From the NCBI GenBank assembly GCA_030603185.1, contig JAUVYG010000004.1, positions 1 through 50,157 of the forward strand: 50,157 nucleotides of DNA. Direction: 5' to 3'. The translations under genes were made by a program, and so were the position numbers. Positions 34,692 through 43,816 of this stretch are shown here, piece by piece; positions within the stretch are counted from its first letter, which is position 1; each line of letters opens with the position of its first letter. The DNA comes from Actinomycetota bacterium. GTDB taxonomy: Bacteria; Actinomycetota; JAUVYG01. The notes under the pieces are model-generated. The model ran no database searches and had not been told where the DNA came from. It worked only from the letters and a program-made list of their open reading frames with translations.

Positions 34692-34705
34692 CTCCTACTC
34701 TCGCC

Positions 34706-37246
34706 CTACTCGGCGGGAGCGTCATCGGATTTCTTAGACTCTGCGGCGGCATTAGTTGCCTTTGACTTGGCCTTTGGTTTCGCCTTTGGCTTGGGCGTGT
34801 CCCCACTAGTGAATACGATGTTCCCGTCCACTGCATCAACGACGATCTTGGTACCCATCTTGTACTTGCCCGCCAGTATCTCTTCGGACAGTGGGTCCTC
34901 GATAAGCCTTTGAATCGCCCTGCGAAGCGGTCGAGCGCCCATATTTGGATCAAAGCCCTCAACCGCGAGAAGCTCTTTCGCGGATTCTTTAAGCTCGACA
35001 TCGAAATCCTGGGCGTGAAGCTGTACTGCAAGACGCTTGAACATGAGGCCTACGATCAACTTGATATTATCCATCGTCAGGTTGTGGAACACGATGACGT
35101 CGTCTACACGATTGAGAAACTCTGGCCGGAAGCTCTTCTTGAGTTCACCTGTGACCTTCTTCTTCATCTCGTCATAATCTATACCGGATGAAGACTCTTG
35201 AGTGAATCCAAGAGACATACCCTTCGCGATCGTCGAGGCTCCTATGTTGCTCGTCATCACGACTGTTGCGTTCTTAAAGTCCACCTTGCGACCTTGCGCA
35301 TCGGTCAGATGACCATCCTCAAGTATTTGAAGCAGAAGGTTGAACACATCCGGATGTGCTTTCTCTATCTCGTCAAAGAGGACAACGCTGTATGGCTTGC
35401 GTCTTATAGCCTCGGTTAACTGTCCGCTCTCGTCGTACCCTACGTAGCCAGGAGGAGAGCCGATCAGACGACTGACGGTGTGCTTTTCCATGTATTCAGA
35501 CATATCAAGCTGAATGAGCGCAGACTCGTCGCCGAACAGGTATTCAGCTAATGTTCTTGCGAGCTCGGTCTTTCCGACGCCCGATGGGCCGAGGAATATG
35601 AAGCTACCATTTGGGCGCTTAGGATCCTTCAGGCCTGCTCTAGAGCGCCTGATGGCCTTAGAAACGGACTTAACCGCCTCGTCCTGGCCAATGACCCTAT
35701 GATGGAGCTCATCTTCCATTCGAAGCAGTTTGGCGGACTCTTCTTCTGTAAGGCGGATGACCGGGATGCCTGTCCAAGTGGAAACGATACCGGCGATCTC
35801 TTCCTCGCCCACACTGGCTTCAGCTGATTCTGGTATCTCCCATTCACCTCTGACCGTGCCCAGCTCCTCTTCCATTTTTCGCTCGCGGTCTCGGAGCTCC
35901 GCAGCCTTCTCGAAATCCTGGCCCTGAATAGCCTCTTCCTTACCTTTGCGGACTTCGTTGAGCTTCTCTTCCTTTTCACGGACCTCAGGGGGCGCGGTCA
36001 TACTCAAAATGCGCACTCTGGAGGCGGCCTCATCGATAAGATCAATGGCCTTGTCCGGAAGGAACCTGTCAGCGATGTATCTGTCGCTCATCATCGCGGC
36101 AGCGACTAGTGCGTCGTCGGTAATCTCGACCCTGTGATGGCTTTCGTACCTCTCACGCAGGCCTTTAAGTATTTCAATCGTTTCATCGACGGTCGGCTGT
36201 CCGACCATGATCGGCTGGAACCTGCGCTCAAGGGCAGGGTCTTTCTCGATGTGCTTTCTATACTCATCCAAAGTCGTTGCACCGATGGTCTGGATTTCGC
36301 CACGAGCCAAAGCCGGCTTCATGATCGATGCCGCGTCGATGGCGCCTTCAGCTGCGCCAGCGCCGACAAGATTGTGCATCTCATCGATAAAGAGCACGAT
36401 ATCGCCTCGTTCACGAATCTCTTTCATGACTCTCTTAAGCCGCTCTTCGAACTCACCACGATACTTGGAGCCGGCCACGAGTGACCCAAGGTCCAGCGTA
36501 TATATCTGCTTGTCTTTCAAGATCTCTGGCACGTCGTTGTCGGCTATAAGCTCCGCAAGCCCCTCGACGACTGCAGTCTTTCCGACACCCGGCTCACCGA
36601 TAAGCACCGGGTTGTTCTTGGTCCTTCGAGACAGTATCTGCATGACTCGTTCGATCTCTTGGCTTCTGCCGATGACCGGATCGAGTTTGTCCTCGCGAGC
36701 GAGTTCAGTCAGGTTACGTCCGAACTCGTCCAGAACTCCTGAACCTGTTCCTCTCGTCTGTTGACCACTTGCCGGAGCGCCTTCCTGTGCTGCGCCGCTG
36801 GTGCTTCCGTAATATCCGGAGAGCAGCTGAATGACCTGATTCCTGACCCTGGAAAGATCAGCACCCAGGTTCAGCAGGACTCTAGCGGCAACGCCCTCGC
36901 CCTCACGGATCAGACCCAGAAGAATATGCTCGGTGCCGATGTAGTTATGACCCAACTGAAGCGCTTCTCTAAGAGACAGTTCGAGGACCTTTTTGGCCCT
37001 AGGTGTGAATGGTATGTGTCCAGTCGGTTCGGACGTACCCTTTCCAATAATAGATTCGACCTGAGAACGAACCGCCTCGTGGCTGATGTTCAGGCTCTCA
37101 AGCGCCTTTGCGGCGACCCCTTCGCCTTCGCGGATCAATCCGAGAAGCAGGTGCTCTGTACCGATGTAATTTTGATTAAGTTGACGAGCCTCTTCTTGGG
37201 CAAATACGACTACTCGTCTGGCGCGTTCTGTAAACCTCTCGAACAT
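34706..37246 (-). CDS. clpC: ATP-dependent Clp protease ATPase subunit ClpC
   Basis: The 846-residue unfoldase has a double Clp-N repeat (1-145, with [20 protein letters not shown] twice), AAA-1 ([13 protein letters not shown]), a UVR-containing middle domain ([20 protein letters not shown]), AAA-2 ([17 protein letters not shown]) and a Lys/Ala-rich tail. It feeds ClpP and, with McsA and McsB, handles phosphoarginine-marked proteins. It starts three bases after mcsB, which carries GAGGAGG near its end. Confidence 0.97.
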   Translation of the reverse strand: MFERFTERARRVVVFAQEEARQLNQNYIGTEHLLLGLIREGEGVAAKALESLNISHEAVRSQVESIIGKGTSEPTGHIPFTPRAKKVLELSLREALQLGHNYIGTEHILLGLIREGEGVAARVLLNLGADLSRVRNQVIQLLSGYYGSTSGAAQEGAPASGQQTRGTGSGVLDEFGRNLTELAREDKLDPVIGRSQEIERVMQILSRRTKNNPVLIGEPGVGKTAVVEGLAELIADNDVPEILKDKQIYTLDLGSLVAGSKYRGEFEERLKRVMKEIRERGDIVLFIDEMHNLVGAGAAEGAIDAASIMKPALARGEIQTIGATTLDEYRKHIEKDPALERRFQPIMVGQPTVDETIEILKGLRERYESHHRVEITDDALVAAAMMSDRYIADRFLPDKAIDLIDEAASRVRILSMTAPPEVREKEEKLNEVRKGKEEAIQGQDFEKAAELRDRERKMEEELGTVRGEWEIPESAEASVGEEEIAGIVSTWTGIPVIRLTEEESAKLLRMEDELHHRVIGQDEAVKSVSKAIRRSRAGLKDPKRPNGSFIFLGPSGVGKTELARTLAEYLFGDESALIQLDMSEYMEKHTVSRLIGSPPGYVGYDESGQLTEAIRRKPYSVVLFDEIEKAHPDVFNLLLQILEDGHLTDAQGRKVDFKNATVVMTSNIGASTIAKGMSLGFTQESSSGIDYDEMKKKVTGELKKSFRPEFLNRVDDVIVFHNLTMDNIKLIVGLMFKRLAVQLHAQDFDVELKESAKELLAVEGFDPNMGARPLRRAIQRLIEDPLSEEILAGKYKMGTKIVVDAVDGNIVFTSGDTPKPKAKPKAKSKATNAAAESKKSDDAPAE

Positions 37247-37249
37247 TAC

Positions 37250-38260
37250 TTATCCCTCCTCGACGTCAGTGTTCAGGATAGACCTGATTACCTGGGCACG
37301 GACTATCTCTTCTTTGTCTGGACCGATTGACCTTCCTGCGATCTTCTCGAGGTGAGCCGACCGCATCGCCTTCCAGACTCTATCCAAGCTATTCGGGTCA
37401 ACATCAGTGAGTATTCCCGTCTCGGCCCCTAATCTCACCATAGAAGTAAGCTCTAGGGCCTCTTCGAAGCTCATTATTCTCGCACTATTAAGGATACCAA
37501 AAGCTCGGTACGACTGGTCAGCAAGACGGTCCTTAGAGTTGACGACCATTCCCTTTCTTGCTGAGCGCTCTCGCTCAATCACTTGATCTGCCACTGTAGC
37601 CAGATTCTCAAGTATCCCTTCCTCTGTGACCCCTATGGTCTGAGAGTTGGAAAGCTGGAAGATATTTCCAGCCGCTTGCGCTCCCTCGCCGAACATTCCT
37701 CGAACTGTGATTCCAGCCTGAGACAGGATCGGCATCAGCTCCTGAGCTTTGCCGGTCATGACCAGTGCGGGTAGGTGCAGCATCAAAGATGCTCTCATAC
37801 CAGTGCCCACATTGCTCGGACACGCTGTCAGGTAACCTAACTTCTTCGAGAAAGCGTAATCCAGCTCTGTCTCTAACTCATCGTCAACAAGAGTCGCTAG
37901 CCCAAGAGAGTTCTCAAGAGATAATCCGTCACTGATTACCTGGATCCTAAGATGGTCCTCCTCGTTGACCGTGATGCTGAGATCGCTGTCATCTGAGGTG
38001 ACCAAGTATTTTTCACCTTCAGAGAATGCGAAATCGGGAGTGACCACATGGGATTCCACCCACATCTGCCTTTGGATCGGATCGACTTCGCTCATAGAGT
38101 AAAACCGATGTGCAGCAAGCGCGGTGCGGGATGCTACCGCGGCTTTGACCTTCTCGCCGACCATAGAGGATGAGGTCCGATCCGCCCACATGGGAAAAGG
38201 AATCTGATCTAGGTTCCTGGCAAGCCTAACTCGGCTATTGAGAACGATCCTGTCACTCAT
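37250..38260 (-). CDS. mcsB: Protein arginine kinase McsB
   Basis: The 336-residue guanido-kinase-fold protein has SSRVRLARNL-type start (NSRVRLARNLDQIPFP), NEEDHLRIQVI, the catalytic-Cys segment CPSNVGTGMRAS and DRxxRAFGIL-like DQSYRAFGILNSAR. It phosphorylates arginines in damaged proteins for ClpC degradation in B. subtilis. Its start overlaps mcsA by 8 bases, as in other mcsA-mcsB-clpC operons. The operon repressor gene ctsR is not here. Confidence 0.96.
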   Translation of the reverse strand: MSDRIVLNSRVRLARNLDQIPFPMWADRTSSSMVGEKVKAAVASRTALAAHRFYSMSEVDPIQRQMWVESHVVTPDFAFSEGEKYLVTSDDSDLSITVNEEDHLRIQVISDGLSLENSLGLATLVDDELETELDYAFSKKLGYLTACPSNVGTGMRASLMLHLPALVMTGKAQELMPILSQAGITVRGMFGEGAQAAGNIFQLSNSQTIGVTEEGILENLATVADQVIERERSARKGMVVNSKDRLADQSYRAFGILNSARIMSFEEALELTSMVRLGAETGILTDVDPNSLDRVWKAMRSAHLEKIAGRSIGPDKEEIVRAQVIRSILNTDVEEG

Positions 38261-38765
38261 CTACGGCCAACACCTCGGGCTGTAGATCCCTTATCTGGTC
38301 TCGGACCTCAGCGGCACGCTCATAATCTTCCGTGAGGATCAAGCGGTTCAACAGATCAGTAAGCTCGACTAATCTGTTCGCAAGGACGATGGGCACCCCG
38401 GTCCTCGAAGGGATCTTCCCTCTGTGCGAATCAGCGCCTTGGACTTTAAGTATCAGTTGACCCATGTTCTCATCGAAAGCTGCGTAGCAGTCCCCGCATC
38501 CAACCCTTCCGGTCTCGTGGATATCATTGAAGCTACTTCCGCATGACTCGCACTTGACGACCCTTTGGGACAAGCCTTCAATCTGACCCATATCCATAGG
38601 AGGAGAATCTTCTCCCATAAGGGCAGACAGGATCTGAGGGATCGACTCAGAGCCCATCTGATGGTTGGCGCAGTCATCACACAACTGGATCTTGGACAAC
38701 TGACCTTGCTCTAATTTGGTCATATGAACAGTAGCAAGCCTCTTCTGGCAGCGGTTACAAAGCAC
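38253..38765 (-). CDS. mcsA: McsA, activator of protein arginine kinase
   Basis: I start this 170-residue protein at the GTG at 38765 (VLCNRCQKRLA), preceded by GGAGG at six bases, rather than at an upstream codon that would add 11 residues read over lysS. The Zn-binding pairs are CNRC, CDDC, CESC and CGDC, and a C-terminal UVR motif (LTEDYERAAEVRDQIRDL) follows. McsA activates McsB by zinc-dependent binding. Confidence 0.93.
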   Translation of the reverse strand: MLCNRCQKRLATVHMTKLEQGQLSKIQLCDDCANHQMGSESIPQILSALMGEDSPPMDMGQIEGLSQRVVKCESCGSSFNDIHETGRVGCGDCYAAFDENMGQLILKVQGADSHRGKIPSRTGVPIVLANRLVELTDLLNRLILTEDYERAAEVRDQIRDLQPEVLAVDE

Positions 38766-40335
38766 CGACTTCCTCCATTCTGGCGACAACCCAATCACGG
38801 TCTAAAGAAGATATGAAGTATCCAGCCCTGGGACCGCTGTCCCTTCCGATCACCGATGTATATACAGCGCCAAAGGCCTTCTTCGCGTTCAGGCCGTTCT
38901 CTTTTCCGAGCTCGTATATGCTGGACTGAACTGTGTCTGGGTCCCAGTCAACTTCAGCCAGGACTCCGGAGAGTTTGCCCAAGAACTGCAGCTGTTCGGG
39001 AATAAGATCACCCGCAGCATCCGGTACTACTTCTTGAATAGAGAACTTGTAGGCATCCGGAGCATGTTCGGACAGCCACACTTTGGCTCGTTCGATCTGA
39101 GACAAGACCGCAGGCCTATCAGATTCTCTAACGCTGTAACCGCTACGTCCAATGACCTCAAGAGCACCCTCGCCACTGCCTCCGGCCGCTTGGGCAGCAA
39201 CCGATAGATGAACGAATGGGACCTGACTGGGGATCTCTGTGGGCACCTCGCCTGGCTGCGATATCTCGTATATCCGTCGGGACCATTCATCAACAGGGTC
39301 ATCAGGCGAGAAATAGGTCTTTTCAAACTTATCGTATTCATCATGGAGTCCAGGGATCCCGTTCACTGGATCAAAATCAATATGCTTTTCGGGCCGAGGT
39401 CGCAGCACGAAACATCGCACCGCGGCAGGTGGGACCATCCCGAGAATGTCATTAATAGATATGGCAAGACCTGTGGAGCTAGCCATTGCCCCCTGCCCCT
39501 TAAGATAAATCCACTCATAGACGATGGGTTCGGGTGGCTCGGCACCGAATACATCCCGAACGATCTCGCTGCCGGTTTCGTAGGAGCCGCCGGAGGCCGC
39601 GTGGTCTTTGCCGAATGGTTCTGCTGTCACACCAAGCACTTTCCAGCGGGCTGGCCAATCGACACGCCAAGGGAGTTTGCCCTGTCCTGCGCGCACGTCG
39701 GCCCGGCCACTGTGGCCGCATACACATTCATAATCGACCCACTCACCTGCTGGGTCGGCCCCGGTGACAGTAGGACCGGTTATTCTTCCGCATTCTGAGC
39801 ATTCGGGATTATAAGAGATCCAGTCCTCAGGCAGTTCACGCCCTGACACCCGGCCGATTATCTCGGCGATCTTCGCACTGCTCGCAACAGCCTCAACTGC
39901 AACGTCAGAGTAGAGACCCTCTTTGTACATCTCGTGGGCTCGGTATGCCTCGACCTTGACCCCCAACTCATCTAGAGCGGCTAGAAATGGTTTCAGGAAG
40001 TGTTCCGCGTAGTTCTCGCAGCATCCCTCGGGGTCGGGGATCGCATACAAAGGCATGCCCACATACTGCGAGTAGTCATCTGGAAGGAACGGATACACGC
40101 TTCTTAGCGGATCAAATGTGTCCGCGATGTAGATGAGCTTGGCACTAGATCCGGCGTGATTAAGCGCCCGGTACACAGCATCCCCACTCAATACTTCCCG
40201 AATGTTTCCAAGATGGATCGGTCCGGAGGGCGTGATACCCGTGGCGACTACATGGCTGTCGCCGCGCTTGGCGACAATGCTCGCGGCTAATGTATCAGGC
40301 CAAAAACTTCCCTCAGTGTCAGGAGTTTGGGTCAC
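38755..40335 (-). CDS. lysS: Class I (archaeal-type) lysyl-tRNA synthetase
   Basis: The 526-residue enzyme is the rare class I LysRS. The HIGH-type motif is TPSGPIHLGNIREVL, a Cys-rich insertion (CSECGRIT...CVCGHSG) follows, and the KMSKS-type loop is KGQGAMASSTG. Most bacteria use the unrelated class II enzyme; class I LysRS occurs in archaea, spirochaetes, alphaproteobacteria and some actinobacteria. The GTG start overlaps the greA stop (GTGA). No class II lysS is in the window, so whether both exist is unknown. Confidence 0.95.
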   Translation of the reverse strand: MTQTPDTEGSFWPDTLAASIVAKRGDSHVVATGITPSGPIHLGNIREVLSGDAVYRALNHAGSSAKLIYIADTFDPLRSVYPFLPDDYSQYVGMPLYAIPDPEGCCENYAEHFLKPFLAALDELGVKVEAYRAHEMYKEGLYSDVAVEAVASSAKIAEIIGRVSGRELPEDWISYNPECSECGRITGPTVTGADPAGEWVDYECVCGHSGRADVRAGQGKLPWRVDWPARWKVLGVTAEPFGKDHAASGGSYETGSEIVRDVFGAEPPEPIVYEWIYLKGQGAMASSTGLAISINDILGMVPPAAVRCFVLRPRPEKHIDFDPVNGIPGLHDEYDKFEKTYFSPDDPVDEWSRRIYEISQPGEVPTEIPSQVPFVHLSVAAQAAGGSGEGALEVIGRSGYSVRESDRPAVLSQIERAKVWLSEHAPDAYKFSIQEVVPDAAGDLIPEQLQFLGKLSGVLAEVDWDPDTVQSSIYELGKENGLNAKKAFGAVYTSVIGRDSGPRAGYFISSLDRDWVVARMEEVGAL

Positions 40336-40823
40336 TTACTCTTCGCTTGGCTCTTGGTTGATACGCTGATTATTTCGTAGTCAGTCATTCCGCGAGGGGC
40401 CGCAACCTGAACCTTCTCACCGGCCTTCTTATCCATGATGGCCACACCGACCGGCGACTCATAGCTGATCTTGTGTTCGCTCGGATTAGCTTCCGCCGAC
40501 CCGACCACCTTGTACTCGACCTCTTCGTTGTCCTCAAGGTCCTTGATGACAACCCAAGAGCCAATACCGACCTCGGTAGCAGAGCGTGTTTTCTTGGCGA
40601 TGGTGGCATGGTTAAGTGTGTCGATGATCTCGGATATCCGACCCTCGATAAATGCCTGCTCGTTCTTGGCATCCTCGAACTCGGAGTTCTCGGATAGATC
40701 GCCAAAGGCGATGGCCTCTTTGATTCGGTCAGCCACTTCCTTGCGCTTGGTGGTCTCGAGGTGCGTAAGTTCCTCTTCGAGCTTCTTGAGCCCCTCTTTT
40801 GTGAGTATTACCTCTTTGTCCAC
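40332..40823 (-). CDS. greA: Transcription elongation factor GreA
   Basis: The GTG at 40823 gives a 163-residue protein starting VDKEVILTKEGLKKLEEEL, with a coiled-coil domain ending at the acidic tip LSENSEFEDAKNEQAF. A C-terminal FKBP-like domain follows. A longer frame from 40862 would add 13 unusual residues. GGGGGA lies nine bases before the GTG. GreA rescues backtracked RNA polymerase. The gene has a strong promoter and a leader hairpin (40856-40882) and heads the clpC-sigH run. Confidence 0.94.
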   Translation of the reverse strand: MDKEVILTKEGLKKLEEELTHLETTKRKEVADRIKEAIAFGDLSENSEFEDAKNEQAFIEGRISEIIDTLNHATIAKKTRSATEVGIGSWVVIKDLEDNEEVEYKVVGSAEANPSEHKISYESPVGVAIMDKKAGEKVQVAAPRGMTDYEIISVSTKSQAKSK

Positions 40824-40855
40824 AGGAAAAGTCCCCCTTATAAGTTCAACCAAAA

Positions 40856-40882
40856 GGGACACTACGCCATTAGTAGTGCCCC
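40856..40882 (-). promoter_or_regulatory. Hairpin in the greA leader (possible attenuator)
   Basis: On the minus strand GGGGCACTAC, a 7-base loop TAATGGC, and GTAGTGTCCC form ten pairs including one G-U, then TTTT follows. It lies between the mapped promoter (transcription start about 40890) and the greA start at 40823, so it could pause or end transcription. Confidence 0.4.
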
Positions 40883-40897
40883 CGAATTATCTCGCGA

Positions 40898-40926
40898 ATT
40901 ATAGTCAACAACGCGGAGTGCGTCAA
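40898..40926 (-). promoter_or_regulatory. Promoter for greA-lysS-mcsAB-clpC run
   Basis: Minus strand TTGACG (40921-40926), 17 bases, then a perfect TATAAT (40898-40903). The -35 abuts the stop codon of the upstream dehydrogenase gene. Confidence 0.7.
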
Positions 40927-42099
40927 TCAGGAGACGGTCTCTCCGGCTTCTGGTGACTCGCCAGAGAGTCCTGCCTTGCGCACGAACTTGCTGTGCTTCA
41001 TGCGCGAGAACACCCTCATCCTCGCCTTCCTGCGCGTCCGAGTCATTTCTTCCTCGGTCAAAGTGCGATCGAAATTGCGGAGTCCAGCGACCTCGAAACC
41101 ATGCTTTTCAGCAGCCTTCGCTAGAGCGCTGATCTCTTTGACGTTGATACCCAAGGCGTTCTTCCTAAGATCTGGCTCAAGGGCTCTAAGGGCGGTCTCA
41201 GAGAAGCAGGCGTAACTAAGATTTGGTGGCAATCCCAGATTATTGAAGGTGGTGAATCTTGAGTCCCACTCGGGCTCACCTGGCAGGCGAACGATGCCGC
41301 CTTCTATCACAAGTATTCCTGTAGTCTTGGCTGCCTCTTCTGCGACATCCCTAGGCCGAGCGATGTCGCAGACCACGCTTCCCGGCTTCAGCCAGTCAGC
41401 TTCGACGATCACGCCAGTATCACTACTAGCACTGATCACAATGTCCGATCCCCGGAGGCTCTCTTTGATGTCGGTCGAGAAACTGATGTTGTCACCGGCC
41501 TCAGCCATTTTAGCCAATCGGTCCACGTTCTTGTGGCCAACGAGAACTAGCTCTTTCACCTCGGACTGAAGCTGCTTCGCACATACTCGACCAATGGATC
41601 CGGTTGCGCCGATGACGACAGCGCGCGCATCAGACAATTCGATCTTCATTTGATCAGCTGCCTCTCTGGCAGCTTCAAGTGCGGTCCACACGGTGAACCC
41701 ATTCCCGGAGGTCACAGGAACTCCGACTTCGCGTTCGATCATGCGGCCATGGTCTCCGACGATAGCTGTGTATGCCCCAAGGCCGATTATCTTGGCCCCA
41801 TCGGCTTCCAGTTTCTTGGCCGCCTGAAGGACTAGCTCACGAATGTCTTCGTCATCCACGATCATCTGCTCAGGAAGGCGTGGAACGCATTGGATGCGGG
41901 CCTCGACCTGTTGACCGGTCTGAGAAGTGATGATGACTGAGGAGATCTCCCATGATTCTTTCATCCAACCCAGCACCTTCTTCACCAGAGGGACGGGCTT
42001 CCCGATGGAGCCAGGCTCGAAGTCATACACGTCTTCAAGGTCGAGCGGATGCATGATGAATCCGAATATGGGTATTTCCGGTTCAGTCCCTTCGGTCAT
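40927..42099 (-). CDS. Acyl-ACP reductase (AAR)-like dehydrogenase
   Basis: The 390-residue protein matches the layout of cyanobacterial long-chain acyl-ACP reductase. An N-terminal domain starts FGFIMHPLDLEDVYD. The glycine-rich NAD(P) loop is GATGSIG (164-170) in a Rossmann fold. A Cys sits in YACFSETAL (C298), which aligns with the AAR ACFAEAML segment that holds the catalytic Cys; the following GINVKEISALAKAAEKHGF also aligns. AAR makes fatty aldehyde from acyl-ACP. The protein also belongs broadly to the shikimate/quinate dehydrogenase fold. No aldehyde-deformylating oxygenase is nearby. The ATG overlaps the SRPBCC stop, so it is in the aminotransferase operon. Substrate is inferred. Confidence 0.7.
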   Translation of the reverse strand: MTEGTEPEIPIFGFIMHPLDLEDVYDFEPGSIGKPVPLVKKVLGWMKESWEISSVIITSQTGQQVEARIQCVPRLPEQMIVDDEDIRELVLQAAKKLEADGAKIIGLGAYTAIVGDHGRMIEREVGVPVTSGNGFTVWTALEAAREAADQMKIELSDARAVVIGATGSIGRVCAKQLQSEVKELVLVGHKNVDRLAKMAEAGDNISFSTDIKESLRGSDIVISASSDTGVIVEADWLKPGSVVCDIARPRDVAEEAAKTTGILVIEGGIVRLPGEPEWDSRFTTFNNLGLPPNLSYACFSETALRALEPDLRKNALGINVKEISALAKAAEKHGFEVAGLRNFDRTLTEEEMTRTRRKARMRVFSRMKHSKFVRKAGLSGESPEAGETVS

Positions 42100-42530
42100 A
42101 CCTCAACCTCTCTCTTCATGCCCTCCAGCATCATCTGGGAGTTCTCTCTCACTTTTAGATCAAGAATGGGGCCGAGAAGATCGGCGAGCGTAGGCATCCC
42201 AAAATCGAACTCTACGACCAAGGTCACCTTGGTACCACCATCGACCGGCTCAAAGGTCCATTGGCCATCAAACTTATCTAGGTCGCCCTCTAGAAGCTTG
42301 TACTTGATCATCATCTGATCGTCATGGAAGGTATCTTCCTCTTTCCATGAGAGAGGGATTCCCTCGACCAGGGTGTTCCACTCGGTGATGGTCACGTTGT
42401 CATGACGCTCAAGAACTGTGATCTTGTCTACATCCGCCATGAACTGTGAGTATCGCTCCATGTCGGATGCGAAATCATAGACCGTTTGGGGTTCGGCGCT
42501 TATCTGAATAGAACTCTCAACTATCGGCAA
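42096..42530 (-). CDS. SRPBCC/START-like ligand-binding protein
   Basis: The 144-residue protein has the START/Coq10-type pattern: an N-terminal strand (VESSIQISAEPQTVYDFASD), a helix with DMERYSQFMADVDKITVLER, a central sheet and a long C-terminal helix (LKVRENSQMMLEGMK). These folds make a deep hydrophobic cavity for lipids, polyketides or isoprenoids. The TTG start lacks a clear ribosome-binding site. It is overlapped by the AAR-like gene by four bases and lies 17 bases from the aminotransferase, which suggests it binds the same hydrophobic intermediates (inference). Confidence 0.75.
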   Translation of the reverse strand: MPIVESSIQISAEPQTVYDFASDMERYSQFMADVDKITVLERHDNVTITEWNTLVEGIPLSWKEEDTFHDDQMMIKYKLLEGDLDKFDGQWTFEPVDGGTKVTLVVEFDFGMPTLADLLGPILDLKVRENSQMMLEGMKREVEV

Positions 42531-42547
42531 GTTGTCTCGGCACTCCT

Positions 42548-43816
42548 CTACTGTCGTTCCGCAAAGAGTAGCTCATATTTATCATCCGCGTAAGTAACTG
42601 CGGCCCGTAGAGCTTGTAGGGCGGTATCAACTTGCTCACGTGTGACTACCAATGGAGGCTCGACCCTGATCACCTTGGGCTGATTCAGAGTGTATGCTGC
42701 AAGCACACCAGCCTTTATCATCTCTGGAATAACCACCCCACCCAACCCTTCTTTGGTGAGCTCGACTCCGATCATCAGACCCTGGCCTCTGACCGCTTTG
42801 ATGATCCTCGGGTATTCGCTGCGGATCGCATCGATCCCCTCTATCAGTAGTGCGCCCATCTCCACTGCTTTGGCTGAGAGGTCCTCGTCTTTGGTCACTT
42901 GCAAGGCAGCCATTGCAGCCGAGCAGGCTAGTGGATTACCTCCGAAGGTGGAGGTGATGATCAATGGGTCTTTGGCAAAACTCTCCCACACCCAGGGGCG
43001 ACCGCAGAACGCGCCGATGGGCATCACTCCCCCACTCAGACCCTTGGCCAAAGTGATGATGTCAGGGGTGACTTCTTCGTGGTCGACCGCGAACATCCGA
43101 CCTGTACGCCCAAGTCCTGTCTGGATCTCATCCACAATCATCACTGCGCCGTGCTCATCGCACAGCTCACGTACACGGCTGAGGTACCCAACGGGTGGCA
43201 TAATGATCCCACCCTCCCCCTGGATTGGCTCGATGATAACGGCTGCTGTTTCCTTGGAAATGGCGACGGCTAACGGGTCAGTATCCCCGAAGGCTACGTG
43301 CTTGAAATCATCGACCAAGGGTCGGAACGGTGCCTTGAACTGCTCTCTTCCGGTCGCGCTTAGGGCGCCCATGGTTTTTCCATGAAAAGCGTTATCAGTC
43401 GCTATGACTTCGGTGCGACCTGTGGCCATACGAGCAAGTTTGATGGCGCCCTCTACTGCCTCCGCCCCGCTATTGCAAAAAAACGAGTACTGCATGTCCC
43501 CCGGCAACACCCCTGCAAGCATCTCGGCAAGATCGGCAAGGGGCTCATTCAGAAGAAGTTTCGAACCGAGTGACATCCGATCCATCTGCTTCTTCACCGC
43601 CTCAACTACGACTGGGTGAGAATGTCCAACATTGAACACTCCATAGCCGCCGGCAAAATCTAGGTATTCTTTGCCTCCGTTGTCGGTGATCACGCAGCCG
43701 GCTGCGGACACTTCAACGTTTCCGAGTCCGGTCACCTTTAACAGCCTGGCCAATCCTGGATTGTGAAACTTTGCGATCTTGGCTCGGACCATCTCGCTGT
43801 ATTGACCGCTATCCAT
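42548..43816 (-). CDS. Class III PLP-dependent aminotransferase
   Basis: The 422-residue enzyme starts at the ATG at 43816 behind GAGGAG; a GTG one codon upstream is too close to that site. Fold-type I features: CNSGAEAVEGAIKLAR binds the PLP phosphate, DEIQTGLGRTG holds the PLP Asp, and the Schiff-base Lys is in LAKGLSGGVMPIGA. It resembles putrescine, ornithine and acetylornithine aminotransferases; sequence alone does not fix the substrate. It overlaps the dehydrogenase-like gene by one base (TGATG). Confidence 0.85.
   Translation of the reverse strand: MDSGQYSEMVRAKIAKFHNPGLARLLKVTGLGNVEVSAAGCVITDNGGKEYLDFAGGYGVFNVGHSHPVVVEAVKKQMDRMSLGSKLLLNEPLADLAEMLAGVLPGDMQYSFFCNSGAEAVEGAIKLARMATGRTEVIATDNAFHGKTMGALSATGREQFKAPFRPLVDDFKHVAFGDTDPLAVAISKETAAVIIEPIQGEGGIIMPPVGYLSRVRELCDEHGAVMIVDEIQTGLGRTGRMFAVDHEEVTPDIITLAKGLSGGVMPIGAFCGRPWVWESFAKDPLIITSTFGGNPLACSAAMAALQVTKDEDLSAKAVEMGALLIEGIDAIRSEYPRIIKAVRGQGLMIGVELTKEGLGGVVIPEMIKAGVLAAYTLNQPKVIRVEPPLVVTREQVDTALQALRAAVTYADDKYELLFAERQ

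Noticed and set aside
38766-38798. Longer N-terminus for McsA
   Set aside because: The GTG at 38765 has GGAGG at six bases and gives the usual McsA start.
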